From NCBI RefSeq assembly GCF_050971785.1, contig NZ_JBPCCU010000007.1:372001-436000 (forward strand): 64,000 nucleotides of DNA, written 5' to 3'. The stretch's first letter is position 1, and each line of letters opens with the position of its first letter. The notes below the pieces were generated by a model that did no database searches, was not told the DNA's origin, and was given only the letters and a program-made list of their open reading frames with translations. Both the position numbers and the translations under genes were made by a program. This stretch comes from Actinomadura_E scrupuli (lineage in GTDB: Bacteria; Actinomycetota; Actinomycetes; Streptosporangiales; Streptosporangiaceae). Of this stretch, positions 17,144 to 26,015 are shown piece by piece.

Positions 17144-18100
17144 ATGTTCCAGGACGGCCGGATTCTGGCGCCGCTCAACGTGGCCGCGTTCGACGAGAGG
17201 GTCTACCGGGAGTTGCTGGGCGGGCCGGAGGCAACCGCGCAGGAGCTGGCGTCCCGGCTGCACTGCGGGCAGGACCGGCTGCTCAGCGCCCTGGGCCGGT
17301 TGCGCTCCCGCGGCCTGGTGAGCAGGCTCTCCGGCCGGCCACGGCGCTATGCCGCCGCCGAGCCGGACGTGGCGCTGGAGGCCCTCATCCGGGACCAGGA
17401 GCAGGACCTGACCCGGCTGCGTACGGCGGCCGCCGAACTGGCGGTGCGGTTCCGCAGGGACCGCGCCGGTCACGCGAGCGCGGTGGAGATACTCAGCGAG
17501 AGGGAGGAGGTGGCCCGCCAGTTCCTCCGGCTCCAGCACGGAGTCCGTGAGGACATGCGGATGCTGGACCGGCCACCGTATGCGCTGGCCGCCACCAATC
17601 CGGTCGAACCGGGCGCGCTCCAGCGCGGAGTACGCTGGCGCGCCGTCTACGCCCCCGAGTCCCTCGTGGAGCCCGGCGCGCTCGACGAGATCCACGCGCT
17701 GGTGGCGCAGGGAGAACAAGCGCGCGTGTCGGGCAGCATCCCGGTGAAGCTGGCCATCGCCGATTCCGACGCCGCACTGGTGTCGGTGCACCTGGAGCAG
17801 GCCACCCCGCAGGCCGCGCTGGTGCATCCGTCCGCACTGCTGGACGCCCTGGTCCAGCTCTTCGAGTTCACCTGGAAGCAGGCCGCTCCGCTCGGGGCGT
17901 CCCCGGGCTCGCCGCTCGACGAGGAGGACCGCCGGCTGCTGGCCCTGCTCCTCGCCGGGCTGAAGGACGACACGATCGCCCGGCGGCTCGGCATGAGCAC
18001 CCGCACCATGCGCCGGCGGATGAAGCGTCTTCTGGACCTGCTGGGAGCCGAGAACCGTTTCCAGGCCGGCGCCCAGGCCGCGCTACGCGGCTGGGTATGA
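17144..18100 (+). CDS. TrmB-like N-terminal / LuxR-type C-terminal HTH transcriptional regulator
   Basis: 318 residues from ATG 17144; the frame extends to 17096 but AGGA sits before 17144. The N-terminal 70 residues form a winged helix (ATAQELASRLHCGQDRLLSALGRLRSRGLV), then a coiled segment (residues about 85-110) and an effector domain like TrmB regulators. The C-terminus has a LuxR-type helix-turn-helix: EEDRRLLALLLAGLKDDTIARRLGMSTRTMRRRMKRL (positions about 263-300). Its gene diverges from the Asp-box subtilase. A paralog with the same layout at 39462-40430 sits beside the other subtilase of the window, so regulation of the adjacent protease is the natural inference. Confidence 0.85.
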   Translation: MFQDGRILAPLNVAAFDERVYRELLGGPEATAQELASRLHCGQDRLLSALGRLRSRGLVSRLSGRPRRYAAAEPDVALEALIRDQEQDLTRLRTAAAELAVRFRRDRAGHASAVEILSEREEVARQFLRLQHGVREDMRMLDRPPYALAATNPVEPGALQRGVRWRAVYAPESLVEPGALDEIHALVAQGEQARVSGSIPVKLAIADSDAALVSVHLEQATPQAALVHPSALLDALVQLFEFTWKQAAPLGASPGSPLDEEDRRLLALLLAGLKDDTIARRLGMSTRTMRRRMKRLLDLLGAENRFQAGAQAALRGWV

Positions 18101-18132
18101 GCCGGGCGCGGCGCCGAGATGCCGCCCGGTGT

Positions 18133-18972
18133 CTACGGCCAGCCGGCGCCGGGGACCGTGACCTGGACGGAGAGCACTCGCCCGGTCCCGGGGGGAACCA
18201 TCTCGGGCATGCGCCACTCGGCCGCCACGATGAACAGCGTCCTTCCGTCCTGGCCGCCGAGCACGCAGGCGAAGCATCCCCGGTCGACATCGACCGTCTG
18301 CAGGACCTCGCCGCCCTCCCGGACGCGGACGCAGCGCTTGTTGCCGACGTCCGCGTACCAGACGGCGCCCTCGGCGTCGGTGCAGATGCCGTCGGGATGG
18401 TCGTCGCCGGTCTCGGCCCAGACCCGGCGGCCGGACAGGCCGCCGTCCGCCTCGATGTCGAAGGCGGTGAGCCTGTTGGCGTACGACTCGGCGACGATCA
18501 GCGTCGAGTTGTCCTGTGTCACGGCCATGCCGTTGGGAAAGGCGACGCCGTCGGCCACCGCACGGGCCGAACCGCCGGGGCCGACGTGCACGACGAATCC
18601 GGGAGCGAACGCCTCACCGGCGAGCATGTCGAAGCCGATGCCGTTGACGTAGGTGTTGCCGCGACCGTCGATGACCATGTCGTTCCAGCCGCGCCCGAGG
18701 CCGTTGAGGTCGGCATGGGTCACCAGCGAACCGTCGGGTTCCAGGCGCAGCAGCAGCCCCCGCCGGGAGTCGACGATCATCAACCGCCCGTCGGGCTGCC
18801 AGGCCGTGCAGAGCGGAAGGGAGTCCACCCGGGCCACCACCTCGTGCTCACCCTCGAGGTCGAGCGCGATCACTTCGTGCGCCGTCCAGTCGGAGAAGTA
18901 CAGGCGGCCGTCGTGCCAGCGAGGCGATTCGACCAGCCCGAGGCCGGTGATCCATATCTGCGTTTCCGGCAT
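18133..18972 (-). CDS. SMP-30/gluconolactonase/LRE-family six-bladed propeller enzyme
   Basis: 279 residues from ATG 18972 with GGGAG 8 bases upstream. Recognised by LVESPRWHDGRLYFSDW at the N-terminus (Glu metal ligand), NDMVIDGRGNTYVNGIGF (Asn and Asp ligands), GVAFPNGMAVTQDN and HPDGICTDAEGAVWYADV. These four blocks carry the divalent metal site of the SMP-30/gluconolactonase/LRE family, which hydrolyses sugar or other lactones. No signal peptide, so cytoplasmic. It ends 32 bases from the regulator stop (convergent). The upstream neighbour, an arginase-like gene, is on the same strand 102 bases away. The physiological lactone is not evident. Confidence 0.87.
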   Translation of the reverse strand: MPETQIWITGLGLVESPRWHDGRLYFSDWTAHEVIALDLEGEHEVVARVDSLPLCTAWQPDGRLMIVDSRRGLLLRLEPDGSLVTHADLNGLGRGWNDMVIDGRGNTYVNGIGFDMLAGEAFAPGFVVHVGPGGSARAVADGVAFPNGMAVTQDNSTLIVAESYANRLTAFDIEADGGLSGRRVWAETGDDHPDGICTDAEGAVWYADVGNKRCVRVREGGEVLQTVDVDRGCFACVLGGQDGRTLFIVAAEWRMPEMVPPGTGRVLSVQVTVPGAGWP

Positions 18973-19074
18973 GGAAGACTCCCTGCGCAAGTCGGGTCCG
19001 GTGCGCCTTCAGCGTGACACTACGTGGTGCCTCCGACGGTTTCCGAGGTGCCGCCACGCGGTAGGCGCCGATCC

Positions 19075-19866
19075 TCAGAGGCGGAGCGCGGCGCCCAGCC
19101 GGCGGATCACCTCGGCCTCGGCGGCTTCGCCGGCGCCGCCGGACGGCGCGTGCTCCGTGATGGCCGCTCCGACCACACCGTCCACGCGGGAGACGAGCTC
19201 GATCAGCCGTTGCGCCGGCACCCCGTCCGGCTCGGGATAGCAGGTGGAGCCGAACTCCCCGGGGTCCAGGACGTCCAGGTCGAGGTGCACGTACACCGGG
19301 CCGGTGAGACCGTCGAGCACTCTTTCGAGGTCCTCGACGCCGTGCGTCCGCAGGCCGGTCTTCCCGATGTAGTCGTATTCCGTCGCGTCGCCCGCCCGGA
19401 GCCCCGCGTATCTCACCTGCTCCGGTGCCAAGGGGCGTTCCGGAACGAGCGGCGCCGGTCCCTCGCCGAGCAGGGCACGCACCACCATCCCGTGGAAGGC
19501 TCCCGACGGCAGGGTCTGCGGGGTGTACAGATCCGGATGCGCGTCGATCCACAGAACCGTCAGCCGCTCCCCGTACCGGTCGCGGGCGGCGGCGATCGGT
19601 GCCAGATCCACGCCGCAGTCGCCGCCGACCGTGACCACCACGTCGTCGATGCCCGCCAGTGCCTCCCGCGTCAGGCGCAGGTTCTCCACGAGGACGTCCA
19701 GCGCGCGTGTCCCGGTCTCGTTCCCACCGCCCGCTTCGAGCACCGGCACCGTGACCCGGGCGTCGGCCGGAATCAGCTCGGCGGCACGCCGGGCGCCCGC
19801 CACGAGGCGCGGCGCCTGCTCCGAAGCCGACCCCTGCCACTGGGGAACGCAGAGCACTGTCGTCAT
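19075..19866 (-). CDS. Arginase/agmatinase superfamily protein with atypical metal site
   Basis: 263 residues from ATG 19866. The ureohydrolase fold is shown by VVVTVGGDCGVDLAP (about residues 78-92), VLWIDAHPDLYTP (about 105-117) and VYVHLDLDVLDP (about 190-201). Canonical enzymes have GGDHS, where the His is a manganese ligand; here Cys84 replaces it. I recall the same GGDCG form in a group of actinobacterial paralogs, so it is probably a subfamily trait rather than a mutation. The Asp-Ala-His-x-Asp and Asp-x-Asp ligands remain. It may still hydrolyse a guanidino compound with an altered metal centre, or act on another amidine. The arginase label should be used for fold only. Confidence 0.8.
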   Translation of the reverse strand: MTTVLCVPQWQGSASEQAPRLVAGARRAAELIPADARVTVPVLEAGGGNETGTRALDVLVENLRLTREALAGIDDVVVTVGGDCGVDLAPIAAARDRYGERLTVLWIDAHPDLYTPQTLPSGAFHGMVVRALLGEGPAPLVPERPLAPEQVRYAGLRAGDATEYDYIGKTGLRTHGVEDLERVLDGLTGPVYVHLDLDVLDPGEFGSTCYPEPDGVPAQRLIELVSRVDGVVGAAITEHAPSGGAGEAAEAEVIRRLGAALRL

Positions 19867-19997
19867 GCGGTCAGGGTACGGGCTCAGTCCCGGGAGCCGG
19901 CTCCGCCAGGTCGCGATGCCCCTCTGCGGCCGGCTTCGCCTCGACGGTGCCGATCGTTCCGGCGGGCCCACGGGCCGCCGCGGCGCCCGGCACGGGG

Positions 19998-20549
19998 TCA
20001 GGAGTCGGTGTAGCGGGGAGGGCGGCGCTCCAGGAAGGACGTGATCTGCTCGGTCTGGTCGCGGGTGTAGGAGGTGAGGATCTGGGTGCGGTTCTCCAGG
20101 TCGATGCCGGCCTGGAGGCTGGAGACCTCGAGCTGGCTCCAGGCGACCTCCTTGGTCATCCAGACCCCCATGGGGCTGTTGGCGCAGATCAGGGCGGCGG
20201 TCTCCAGGGCTGCCTCGACGGCCTTTCCGTCGTCGACGACCCTGTTGACCAGGCCGATGCGCAGGGCCTCGTCGGACTCGACGAAGCGGCCGGTGAGCAG
20301 GAGCTCGTGGGACCGGCCGGCGCCGATCAAACGGGGCAGCAGCCAGCTGACGCCGATGTCGCAGCCCGAAAGGCCGATCTTGACGAAGGCGGCGTTGAAC
20401 CTCGCGGAGGTGGCGGCGACGCGGATGTCGCCGGCCAGCGCCAGGGCCAGGCCGCCGCCGGAGGCGGGGCCGTTGACGGCGCAGATGACCGGCTGGCGCA
20501 GGCTGCGCAATTTCGGGACGAGGGCGGCGATGGCCTGCTGGACGTGCAT
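19998..20549 (-). CDS. Enoyl-CoA hydratase/isomerase family protein, 5'-truncated
   Basis: 183 residues from ATG 20549. LRQPVICAVNGPASGGGLALALAGD, FNAAFVKIGLSGCDIGVSWLLP and GRFVESDEALRIGLVNRVV are clear crotonase-fold signatures, and the C-terminus is complete. Crotonases usually have about 260 residues. Homology begins only at about QAGMHVQQ; the first 80 or so residues, including the AGxDL half of the oxyanion hole, are absent. The SDR stop codon lies just 88 bases upstream, so there is no room for them. An inactive or decaying gene is likely, made by a deletion that joined it to the SDR gene; an assembly error is the alternative. Confidence 0.75.
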   Translation of the reverse strand: MHVQQAIAALVPKLRSLRQPVICAVNGPASGGGLALALAGDIRVAATSARFNAAFVKIGLSGCDIGVSWLLPRLIGAGRSHELLLTGRFVESDEALRIGLVNRVVDDGKAVEAALETAALICANSPMGVWMTKEVAWSQLEVSSLQAGIDLENRTQILTSYTRDQTEQITSFLERRPPRYTDS

Positions 20550-20637
20550 GCCCGCCTGGGGACTGCGGCGCCGCGCCTCCGCTTCCTGCGACGCGGCCGG
20601 GGAGGCGTCGCGGGGTGCCGGGCCGGCGGATGAGGCC

Positions 20638-21408
20638 TCAGCGGGGCACGAGGCCGCCGTCGGCGATGAGGACCTGGCCGGTGACGAAGCTGGAGGCGTC
20701 GCCGGCGAGGAACAGCGCGGGGCCGACCATCTCCTCCGGGTGCGCCAGGCGCTTCTGCAGGCTGGCGCCCGCCAGATGGTCCTGGAACTCCTGCGGGTTG
20801 TTGCGGACCATGTCGGTATCGACCGCCCCCGGGGCCAGGGCGTTGACGCGGATACCGCGCGAGGCGAACTCGGCGGCCATGGAGCGGGTGTAGGCCACCA
20901 TGGACGCTTTGGCCGCGGCGTACATCGCCACGTAGGGAGAGAACAGGAACGCCCCGGCCGAGACCACGTTGACGACCGAGGCGTGCGGGCTCTCGGTGAG
21001 GTGGCCGAGCGCGCTCTGCACCAGGAAGACGGGCCCGCGGACGTTGACCTCCTGGGACTTGGCGAACGCCTCGGCCGTGAGCGAGCCCAGCGGCTGTGCC
21101 AGGGCGTTGGCCGCGTTGTTGACGAGGATGTCCAGCCCGCCGAAGGTCTCGGCGGTGCGCGTCACGAGGGCGTCCAGCGACTCCAGGTCCCCCAGGTGCG
21201 TGGGGACGCCGAGGGCGGCTCCGCCCATCGCCTTGAGGTACGCCTCGGTCTCGGCGCAGGCCTCGGGCTTGCGGCTGGCCACCACGACACTCGCCCCGGC
21301 GGCGACGAACCCCTCGGCGATCGCCCGCCCGATCCCACGCGTGCCCCCGGTGACGACGGCGACCCGGCCGGTCAGATCGAACAGGGACCGCAGCTTTTCG
21401 GCGTCCAT
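20638..21408 (-). CDS. SDR family oxidoreductase (3-oxoacyl reductase / glucose dehydrogenase-like)
   Basis: 256 residues from ATG 21408 with an AGGAGG sequence 5 bases upstream. Features: VVTGGTRGIGRAIAEG (cofactor glycine motif), DILVNNAANA, VVNVVSAGAF with the active Ser, and YAAAK with catalytic Tyr and Lys. The ending GQVLIADGGLVPR is typical. Arg in VASRKPEA after the second strand suggests NADPH. It is upstream of, and probably cotranscribed with, the truncated enoyl-CoA hydratase, which suggests a former acyl-CoA metabolism pair. The substrate is not resolved. Confidence 0.88.
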   Translation of the reverse strand: MDAEKLRSLFDLTGRVAVVTGGTRGIGRAIAEGFVAAGASVVVASRKPEACAETEAYLKAMGGAALGVPTHLGDLESLDALVTRTAETFGGLDILVNNAANALAQPLGSLTAEAFAKSQEVNVRGPVFLVQSALGHLTESPHASVVNVVSAGAFLFSPYVAMYAAAKASMVAYTRSMAAEFASRGIRVNALAPGAVDTDMVRNNPQEFQDHLAGASLQKRLAHPEEMVGPALFLAGDASSFVTGQVLIADGGLVPR

Positions 21409-21496
21409 GCGTCCTCCTCGACGTGAGGCCGGGGGAACGCGGAGTGTGCCCGGCCTCGTGCGTACTCAGTGACCTTCGAGGAAAGAGGATCGAGTG

Positions 21497-21507
21497 TCAA
21501 TATTTGA
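21497..21507. promoter_or_regulatory. AT-rich palindrome in the SDR promoter region
   Basis: TCAATATTTGA at 21497-21507 is symmetric (TCAA-TAT-TTGA) and lies in a locally AT-rich patch 89 bases upstream of the SDR start, next to TTGACA-like sequence read on the minus strand. It could be an operator or part of the promoter. Short, so weak evidence. Confidence 0.25.
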
Positions 21508-21606
21508 TAGAATCCGGCCCGCACGCACGGCACCCCTACCCCGACGGGGCGTCGCGGCGCCCGCGGCGAAGGGCCGAGGCCGCCCGGGCCCGCGAACGGC
21601 CGCGGC

Positions 21607-21957
21607 TCACTCGGCCTCACCGACCGGCCGGCGGAACTCCCCGGTGACCGGGATGTCCTCGTGGGTGGTGTGGGAGAAGACCGTCTGCGGCTCGGGTGTC
21701 ACCATTCTCGCGGCGCGCACGGCCGCCCAGTAGTCCCGGGTGTCCTCGCGAGGACCGGCTTCGTCCGCTTCCGGCTCATCAGGCTCGGGTGATGATTCCC
21801 GATCCGCCCACCAGAGCAGGTCAGCAGGAAAGTCGATCACCACTTCGCCATTCTCGGTCGTCATGACAATCCGTTCCACCATCACTTCCACCTGCTTGAC
21901 GGAAACGCCATCGACAACCTCGTACGGCGAATTGAAGCAAAGCCTGATCTTCGCCAT
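21607..21957 (-). CDS. Conserved-looking hypothetical protein, acidic
   Basis: 116 residues from ATG 21957, with GGGAG about 5 bases upstream; GTG 21960 is an alternative. No domain recognised. The N-terminus (MAKIRLCFNSPYEVVDG and EVMVERIVMTTENGEVVIDFPADLLWW) looks like two beta hairpins with a hydrophobic ending, followed by a strongly acidic stretch (residues about 55-75, ESSPEPDEPEADE) and a basic/Thr-rich tail. GC-rich third positions support coding. It stands alone, with its own upstream region of about 120 bases. Function unknown. Confidence 0.6.
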   Translation of the reverse strand: MAKIRLCFNSPYEVVDGVSVKQVEVMVERIVMTTENGEVVIDFPADLLWWADRESSPEPDEPEADEAGPREDTRDYWAAVRAARMVTPEPQTVFSHTTHEDIPVTGEFRRPVGEAE

Positions 21958-22080
21958 CACTGCTCCCGCCCGCTCGGTTCCTCAGCCGTTGGACGACGTC
22001 AACGGCGCCAGAGTTCCGGGCGCCGATGCGGCCTGGCGTTATATTCAGACCGTTCAACTCTTTAGAACGTGACTCATTCG

Positions 22081-22794
22081 CTACCGCCGGCTCACCATCT
22101 GAGTCGCCGTCTCATCGTGCTGCCTGCGCACCATCTCGGTGATCCAGACGGGCGCGAACGGAGACGTGCAGCCCGGCGAGGTCGGGTAGTCCTTGAGCAC
22201 CTCCAGGCGCTCACCGATGTCGATCGCACGGGCGCGGTGCTCGGCGTGCTCGATCCCGATCTGAGCCAGGCAGTGGTTCATCGCCCACTGCAGGCGATCC
22301 GGGGCGTCCTTCATCTCCGCCTCGATGACGTCGAGTAGTCCTGCGAGGTCGAGACCCTCGGGCTGCTTGGTCACGCGTTCGGTGGTCAGCGCCCAGCCGG
22401 CACTCGCGACCACTGGATCCGGATCGGCGGACCAGGCCAGGCGCAGCTCTTCGGCGTGCGGGTTCTTCTTCACCACGTAGTTCACGAGCCAGTCGTGCAC
22501 CTTGGGTGTGCGCGCCTCGCGCAACATGACGTCCAGCTCGTCACGCTCGAACGCCTTCGGGCGGCAGATCAGGAGCGCCAGCAGTCTCGCCGCGGTGTCA
22601 CCCGTCTCCCAGAGCCGGCACGCGAGTTCGTGCCGCGTCTTCAGCCGCTTCGCGAGCGCGCGCAGCCTGCCGAGGTTGACGCCATGATCGTCACCGTGCT
22701 TCTCGTTCACCTCGCGTGTCCTGGGGTCCTCGAGCCCGGCCAGCTCGGCCATCACCTCGGCCACCATCGTCTCGCTCGGCGTCGTCTCGGCCAC
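22081..22794 (-). CDS. AlkD/AlkC-like HEAT-repeat DNA alkylation repair protein
   Basis: 237 residues from GTG 22794, with a perfect AGGAGG 5 bases upstream, which fixes the start. The sequence is all-helical: EKHGDDHGVNLGRLRALAKRLK, then HELACRLWETGDTAARLLALLI, then KVHDWLVNYVVKKNPHAEELRLAWSADPDPVVASAGWAL. This is the ALK-repeat (HEAT-like) pattern of COG4912 proteins, of which AlkD excises N3- and N7-alkylpurines without base flipping. Length fits. I cannot place the catalytic Asp/Trp set securely, so repair activity is inferred from the family. Confidence 0.75.
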   Translation of the reverse strand: MAETTPSETMVAEVMAELAGLEDPRTREVNEKHGDDHGVNLGRLRALAKRLKTRHELACRLWETGDTAARLLALLICRPKAFERDELDVMLREARTPKVHDWLVNYVVKKNPHAEELRLAWSADPDPVVASAGWALTTERVTKQPEGLDLAGLLDVIEAEMKDAPDRLQWAMNHCLAQIGIEHAEHRARAIDIGERLEVLKDYPTSPGCTSPFAPVWITEMVRRQHDETATQMVSRR

Positions 22795-22905
22795 CTCGGC
22801 CTCCTGTCCATCACGGGCGAGATTCAGCTGCCGTACACGCCGGTTCGGCGCCCGCCACGAAGCCCGGCGTCGCAGGCCTCCCCGCGTGGCACCCTGAACT
22901 CGGCC

Positions 22906-23553
22906 TCATCCGCCGGGACCCCGAGGGCTGGGGCGCCGCAGAAGCCACTGGACGAAGGACCGCCGCGGCGGGCGTGCCGTGAGGGAGCCGCTGTCGACCT
23001 CCCCGGACACATTGACCCGGAGAAGGACGGGAACCTCCGCGCCCCAGGTCTCCCGGACCTTGACGCTGCCGGCCCGGACGGCCACCTCGTCGGCGTCGAC
23101 GACGACACCGGGAATCGTCAGCAGCTTCAGCGTGCCGCTGCGTACGATGGCGTCGATCTGGAGGGACGGCTGTGTGATCACCGCCTCGGTGAAGTCGAGC
23201 GTCACGTGGCCGCTGGTGACCCGCACCTCCATGCGCCGCGGTACGAGCCACCGGCCGACCCGGTCGATGCTGCCGCTGTCGCAGTCGATGCGGATCATGT
23301 CCTTCGGCTTCGGGGGGTGTACGCCCGCGACGAGGCCCGGTGCGGCCGGCAGATCCTTGGCCAGCGCCGCGAGATCGCCGTAGGTGCGCGCCGTCAGCGC
23401 CGTCTCCAGCCGTTCGTCGAGCTCTTCCGCGGTCAGCCGGCCGTCACCGGCGGCCACCCGCAGCAGCTCGACGACCCGGTCCCGGTCCTCGTGTGACACA
23501 CGCAGTTGGTCATCATCTCGTCCCTGCGGTGACACTTCGCCCGTCATGCACAT
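22906..23553 (-). CDS. DUF1707 (SHOCT-like) domain protein
   Basis: 215 residues from ATG 23553, with GGAAGG 7 bases before it; ATG 23547 is an alternative. Residues about 15-70 are the DUF1707 module: LRVSHEDRDRVVELLRVAAGDGRLTAEELDERLETALTARTYGDL. The rest (about 95-200) is a predicted beta-rich region of repeated strands (VEVRVTSGHVTLDFTEA, VRSGTLKLLTIPG, AVRAGSVKVRETWG) like the C-terminal parts of LiaF-type proteins. No membrane helix. In actinomycetes such proteins are common and mostly uncharacterised; some accompany envelope stress systems. No such partner is adjacent here. Confidence 0.8.
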   Translation of the reverse strand: MCMTGEVSPQGRDDDQLRVSHEDRDRVVELLRVAAGDGRLTAEELDERLETALTARTYGDLAALAKDLPAAPGLVAGVHPPKPKDMIRIDCDSGSIDRVGRWLVPRRMEVRVTSGHVTLDFTEAVITQPSLQIDAIVRSGTLKLLTIPGVVVDADEVAVRAGSVKVRETWGAEVPVLLRVNVSGEVDSGSLTARPPRRSFVQWLLRRPSPRGPGG

Positions 23554-23741
23554 ACTTTAGCCTTCCTGCTCCGGCCGGGCGGGTTCGCGCGAGGCTGAGA
23601 CGCCTACCTCGTTCGCTCGGCTCTGATCTCCCCCCTCACCTGACGTTTTCGGCGGCTTAGCACTCGTGTCGCTGCACGTTCGTGGTCACCTGCTGACCTG
23701 GTACCTCTTCACATCCCTGCGGTTCAGGAGGCACCCCAGTC

Positions 23742-25787
23742 ATGACGGAGCTCAATCGGCGGCGTTTCCTGCAAGTGGCCGGCGGGACCGCGGGGTTGTC
23801 CCTGCTGCCCAACAGCATCGCCCGGGCGGCGGCGATCCCGGCCCATCGCCGCAGCGGGACTCTCCGCGACGTCGAGCACATCGTCGTCCTGATGCAGGAG
23901 AACCGTTCGTTCGATCACTACTTCGGCTCGCTCCGCGGCGTACGCGGTTTCGGTGATCCGCGCCCCGTGGTCCTGCCCAGCGGCAAGACGGTGTGGCATC
24001 AGTCGGACGGCACGAAGGACGTCCTGCCCTTCCGTCCTCAAGCCGACGACCTCGGCATGCAGTTCATCGAAGACCTCAACCACGACTGGAACGGGGGCCA
24101 CAAGGCCTGGAACCAGGGCAGGTACGACCAGTGGATCCCCGCCAAGACCGCGACGACGATGGCCTATCTGACGCGGGAGGACATCCCCTTCCACTACGCG
24201 CTGGCCGACGCCTTCACCGTGTGCGACGCCTACCACTGCTCGTTCAACGGGAACACGGACCCGAACCGCTACTACATGTGGACCGGCCACACCGGCAATG
24301 ACGGCGCCGGCGGCGGACCGGTGCTGGCCAACGACGAGCTCGGCTACGACTGGACGACGTACCCGGAGCGGCTCGAGAAGGCCGGGATCTCGTGGAAGGT
24401 CTACCAGGACACGGGCGACGGTCTCGACGCGGCCGGCTACTGGGGCTGGACCGGCGACCCGTACATCGGCAACTACGGTGACAACTCGCTGCTGTACTTC
24501 CACCAGTACCAGAACGCCAAGCCGGGCGACCCGTTGTACGACAAGGCCCGGATCGGCACCAACGCCAAGGCCGGCCAGGGCCTCTTCGACATCCTCAAGG
24601 CCGACGTGGCCAAGAACGCGCTCCCCCAGATCTCGTGGATCGCGGCGCCCGAGGCCTACACCGAACACCCGAACTGGCCGGCGAACTACGGCGCCTGGTA
24701 CATCGCGCAGGTACTGGACGCCCTGACCGCCGACCCCGAGGTGTGGAGCAAGACCGCGCTCTTCATCACCTACGACGAGAACGACGGCTTCTTCGACCAC
24801 GTCGTGCCGCCGTACCCGCCCTCCTCGCGCTCGCAGGGCCTCTCCACCGTGAGCACCGCCAACGAGATCTTCCCGGGTTCGCAGCGCTTCGCCGCCGGAC
24901 CGTACGGCCTGGGCCAGCGCGTTCCGATGCTCGTCGTCTCGCCGTGGAGCAAGGGCGGCTGGGTGTGCTCCCAGGTGTTCGACCACACCTCGATCATCCA
25001 GTTCATGGAGCAGCGCTTCGGCGTGCGCGAACCCAACGTCTCACCGTGGCGGCGCACGGTCTGCGGCGACCTCACCTCGGCGTTCGACTTCGCGCGCCCG
25101 GACGAGAAGCCCGCCGCCCTGCCCGCCACCGGCGGTTACGCGCCGAAGGACCACGTCCGGCACCCCGACTACGTGCCGGCTCCGCCGGCCGACCCGGCGC
25201 TGCCCCGGCAGGAGAAAGGGGTACGTCCCGCACGGCCGCTGCCGTATGCCCTGGGAACCGACGGCAAGGCGACCGGCGGACGGTTCAGGCTCGACTTCAC
25301 CAGCGGCGGCAAGGCCGGGGTGTGCTTCTACGTCACCTCCGCTAACCGGGCGGACGGGCCGTGGACCTACACCGTCGAGGCCGGCAAGAAGCTGTCCGAC
25401 ACCTGGGAGACGGCCGGCACCCAGAACTCCTACGACTTCTCGGTCTTCGGCCCCAACGGCTTCCTGCGACGGTTCGCAGGCCGTACCGCGGGTCCCGAAG
25501 TGACCGCCCGCCACGACCGCGACCACGGGAACCTGCGCCTCGAGCTCACCAACTCGGGCGACTCCGCCTGCCGTCTCACGATCACCGACGCCTACGGCGG
25601 ACGGCCGGCGACCTACAAGCTCCGGCCGGGCGGCCACGTCGTCCACTCGGCGGACCTGCGTCACAACCACTCGTGGTACGACCTGTCGGTGGTCTCCGAC
25701 ACCGACAGCACCTTCCTGCGCCGTTTCGCCGGCCACGTCGAGACCGGCAGGGCCGGCACCAGCGACCCGGCGATCAACGCGAGGTGA
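23742..25787 (+). CDS. Tat-exported phosphocholine-specific phospholipase C
   Basis: 681 residues from ATG 23742. The N-terminus has a twin-arginine motif (NRRRFLQVAGG) and signal to about residue 30. The catalytic phosphoesterase domain (about 40-440) shows VVLMQENRSFDHYFGSLRG, NPNRYYMWTGH-type sequence around NGNTDPNRYYMW, and ITYDENDGFFDHV, all metal-binding signatures of the acid phosphatase-like phospholipase C family. Two C-terminal beta domains follow (about 490-580 and 590-670), each containing FLRRFAG. Full length. It hydrolyses phosphatidylcholine or sphingomyelin outside the cell; likely a phosphate- or lipid-scavenging enzyme. The gene stands alone; no Pho box was identified. Confidence 0.93.
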   Translation: MTELNRRRFLQVAGGTAGLSLLPNSIARAAAIPAHRRSGTLRDVEHIVVLMQENRSFDHYFGSLRGVRGFGDPRPVVLPSGKTVWHQSDGTKDVLPFRPQADDLGMQFIEDLNHDWNGGHKAWNQGRYDQWIPAKTATTMAYLTREDIPFHYALADAFTVCDAYHCSFNGNTDPNRYYMWTGHTGNDGAGGGPVLANDELGYDWTTYPERLEKAGISWKVYQDTGDGLDAAGYWGWTGDPYIGNYGDNSLLYFHQYQNAKPGDPLYDKARIGTNAKAGQGLFDILKADVAKNALPQISWIAAPEAYTEHPNWPANYGAWYIAQVLDALTADPEVWSKTALFITYDENDGFFDHVVPPYPPSSRSQGLSTVSTANEIFPGSQRFAAGPYGLGQRVPMLVVSPWSKGGWVCSQVFDHTSIIQFMEQRFGVREPNVSPWRRTVCGDLTSAFDFARPDEKPAALPATGGYAPKDHVRHPDYVPAPPADPALPRQEKGVRPARPLPYALGTDGKATGGRFRLDFTSGGKAGVCFYVTSANRADGPWTYTVEAGKKLSDTWETAGTQNSYDFSVFGPNGFLRRFAGRTAGPEVTARHDRDHGNLRLELTNSGDSACRLTITDAYGGRPATYKLRPGGHVVHSADLRHNHSWYDLSVVSDTDSTFLRRFAGHVETGRAGTSDPAINAR

Positions 25788-26015
25788 GACGGTGAGCGCA
25801 CAGACCGCCGAACGAGGCACGAATGTCACGAACTGTGGGGGCCCTCTCGTCATGTGTGTATGAGAAGTCGCGGCAGGCAGGTGGTGGCGGCGGTGCCCGC
25901 GCTCTCGGCAGCTGTTGCCGGAGTCTGGGCATCCGCCGTGCCCCGCTCGTTTCATCGGCCCTTATGTTCGACACCTCGGCAGCCGAACAGGGACGAAGCG
26001 GGAGCGGAGAAGTAG

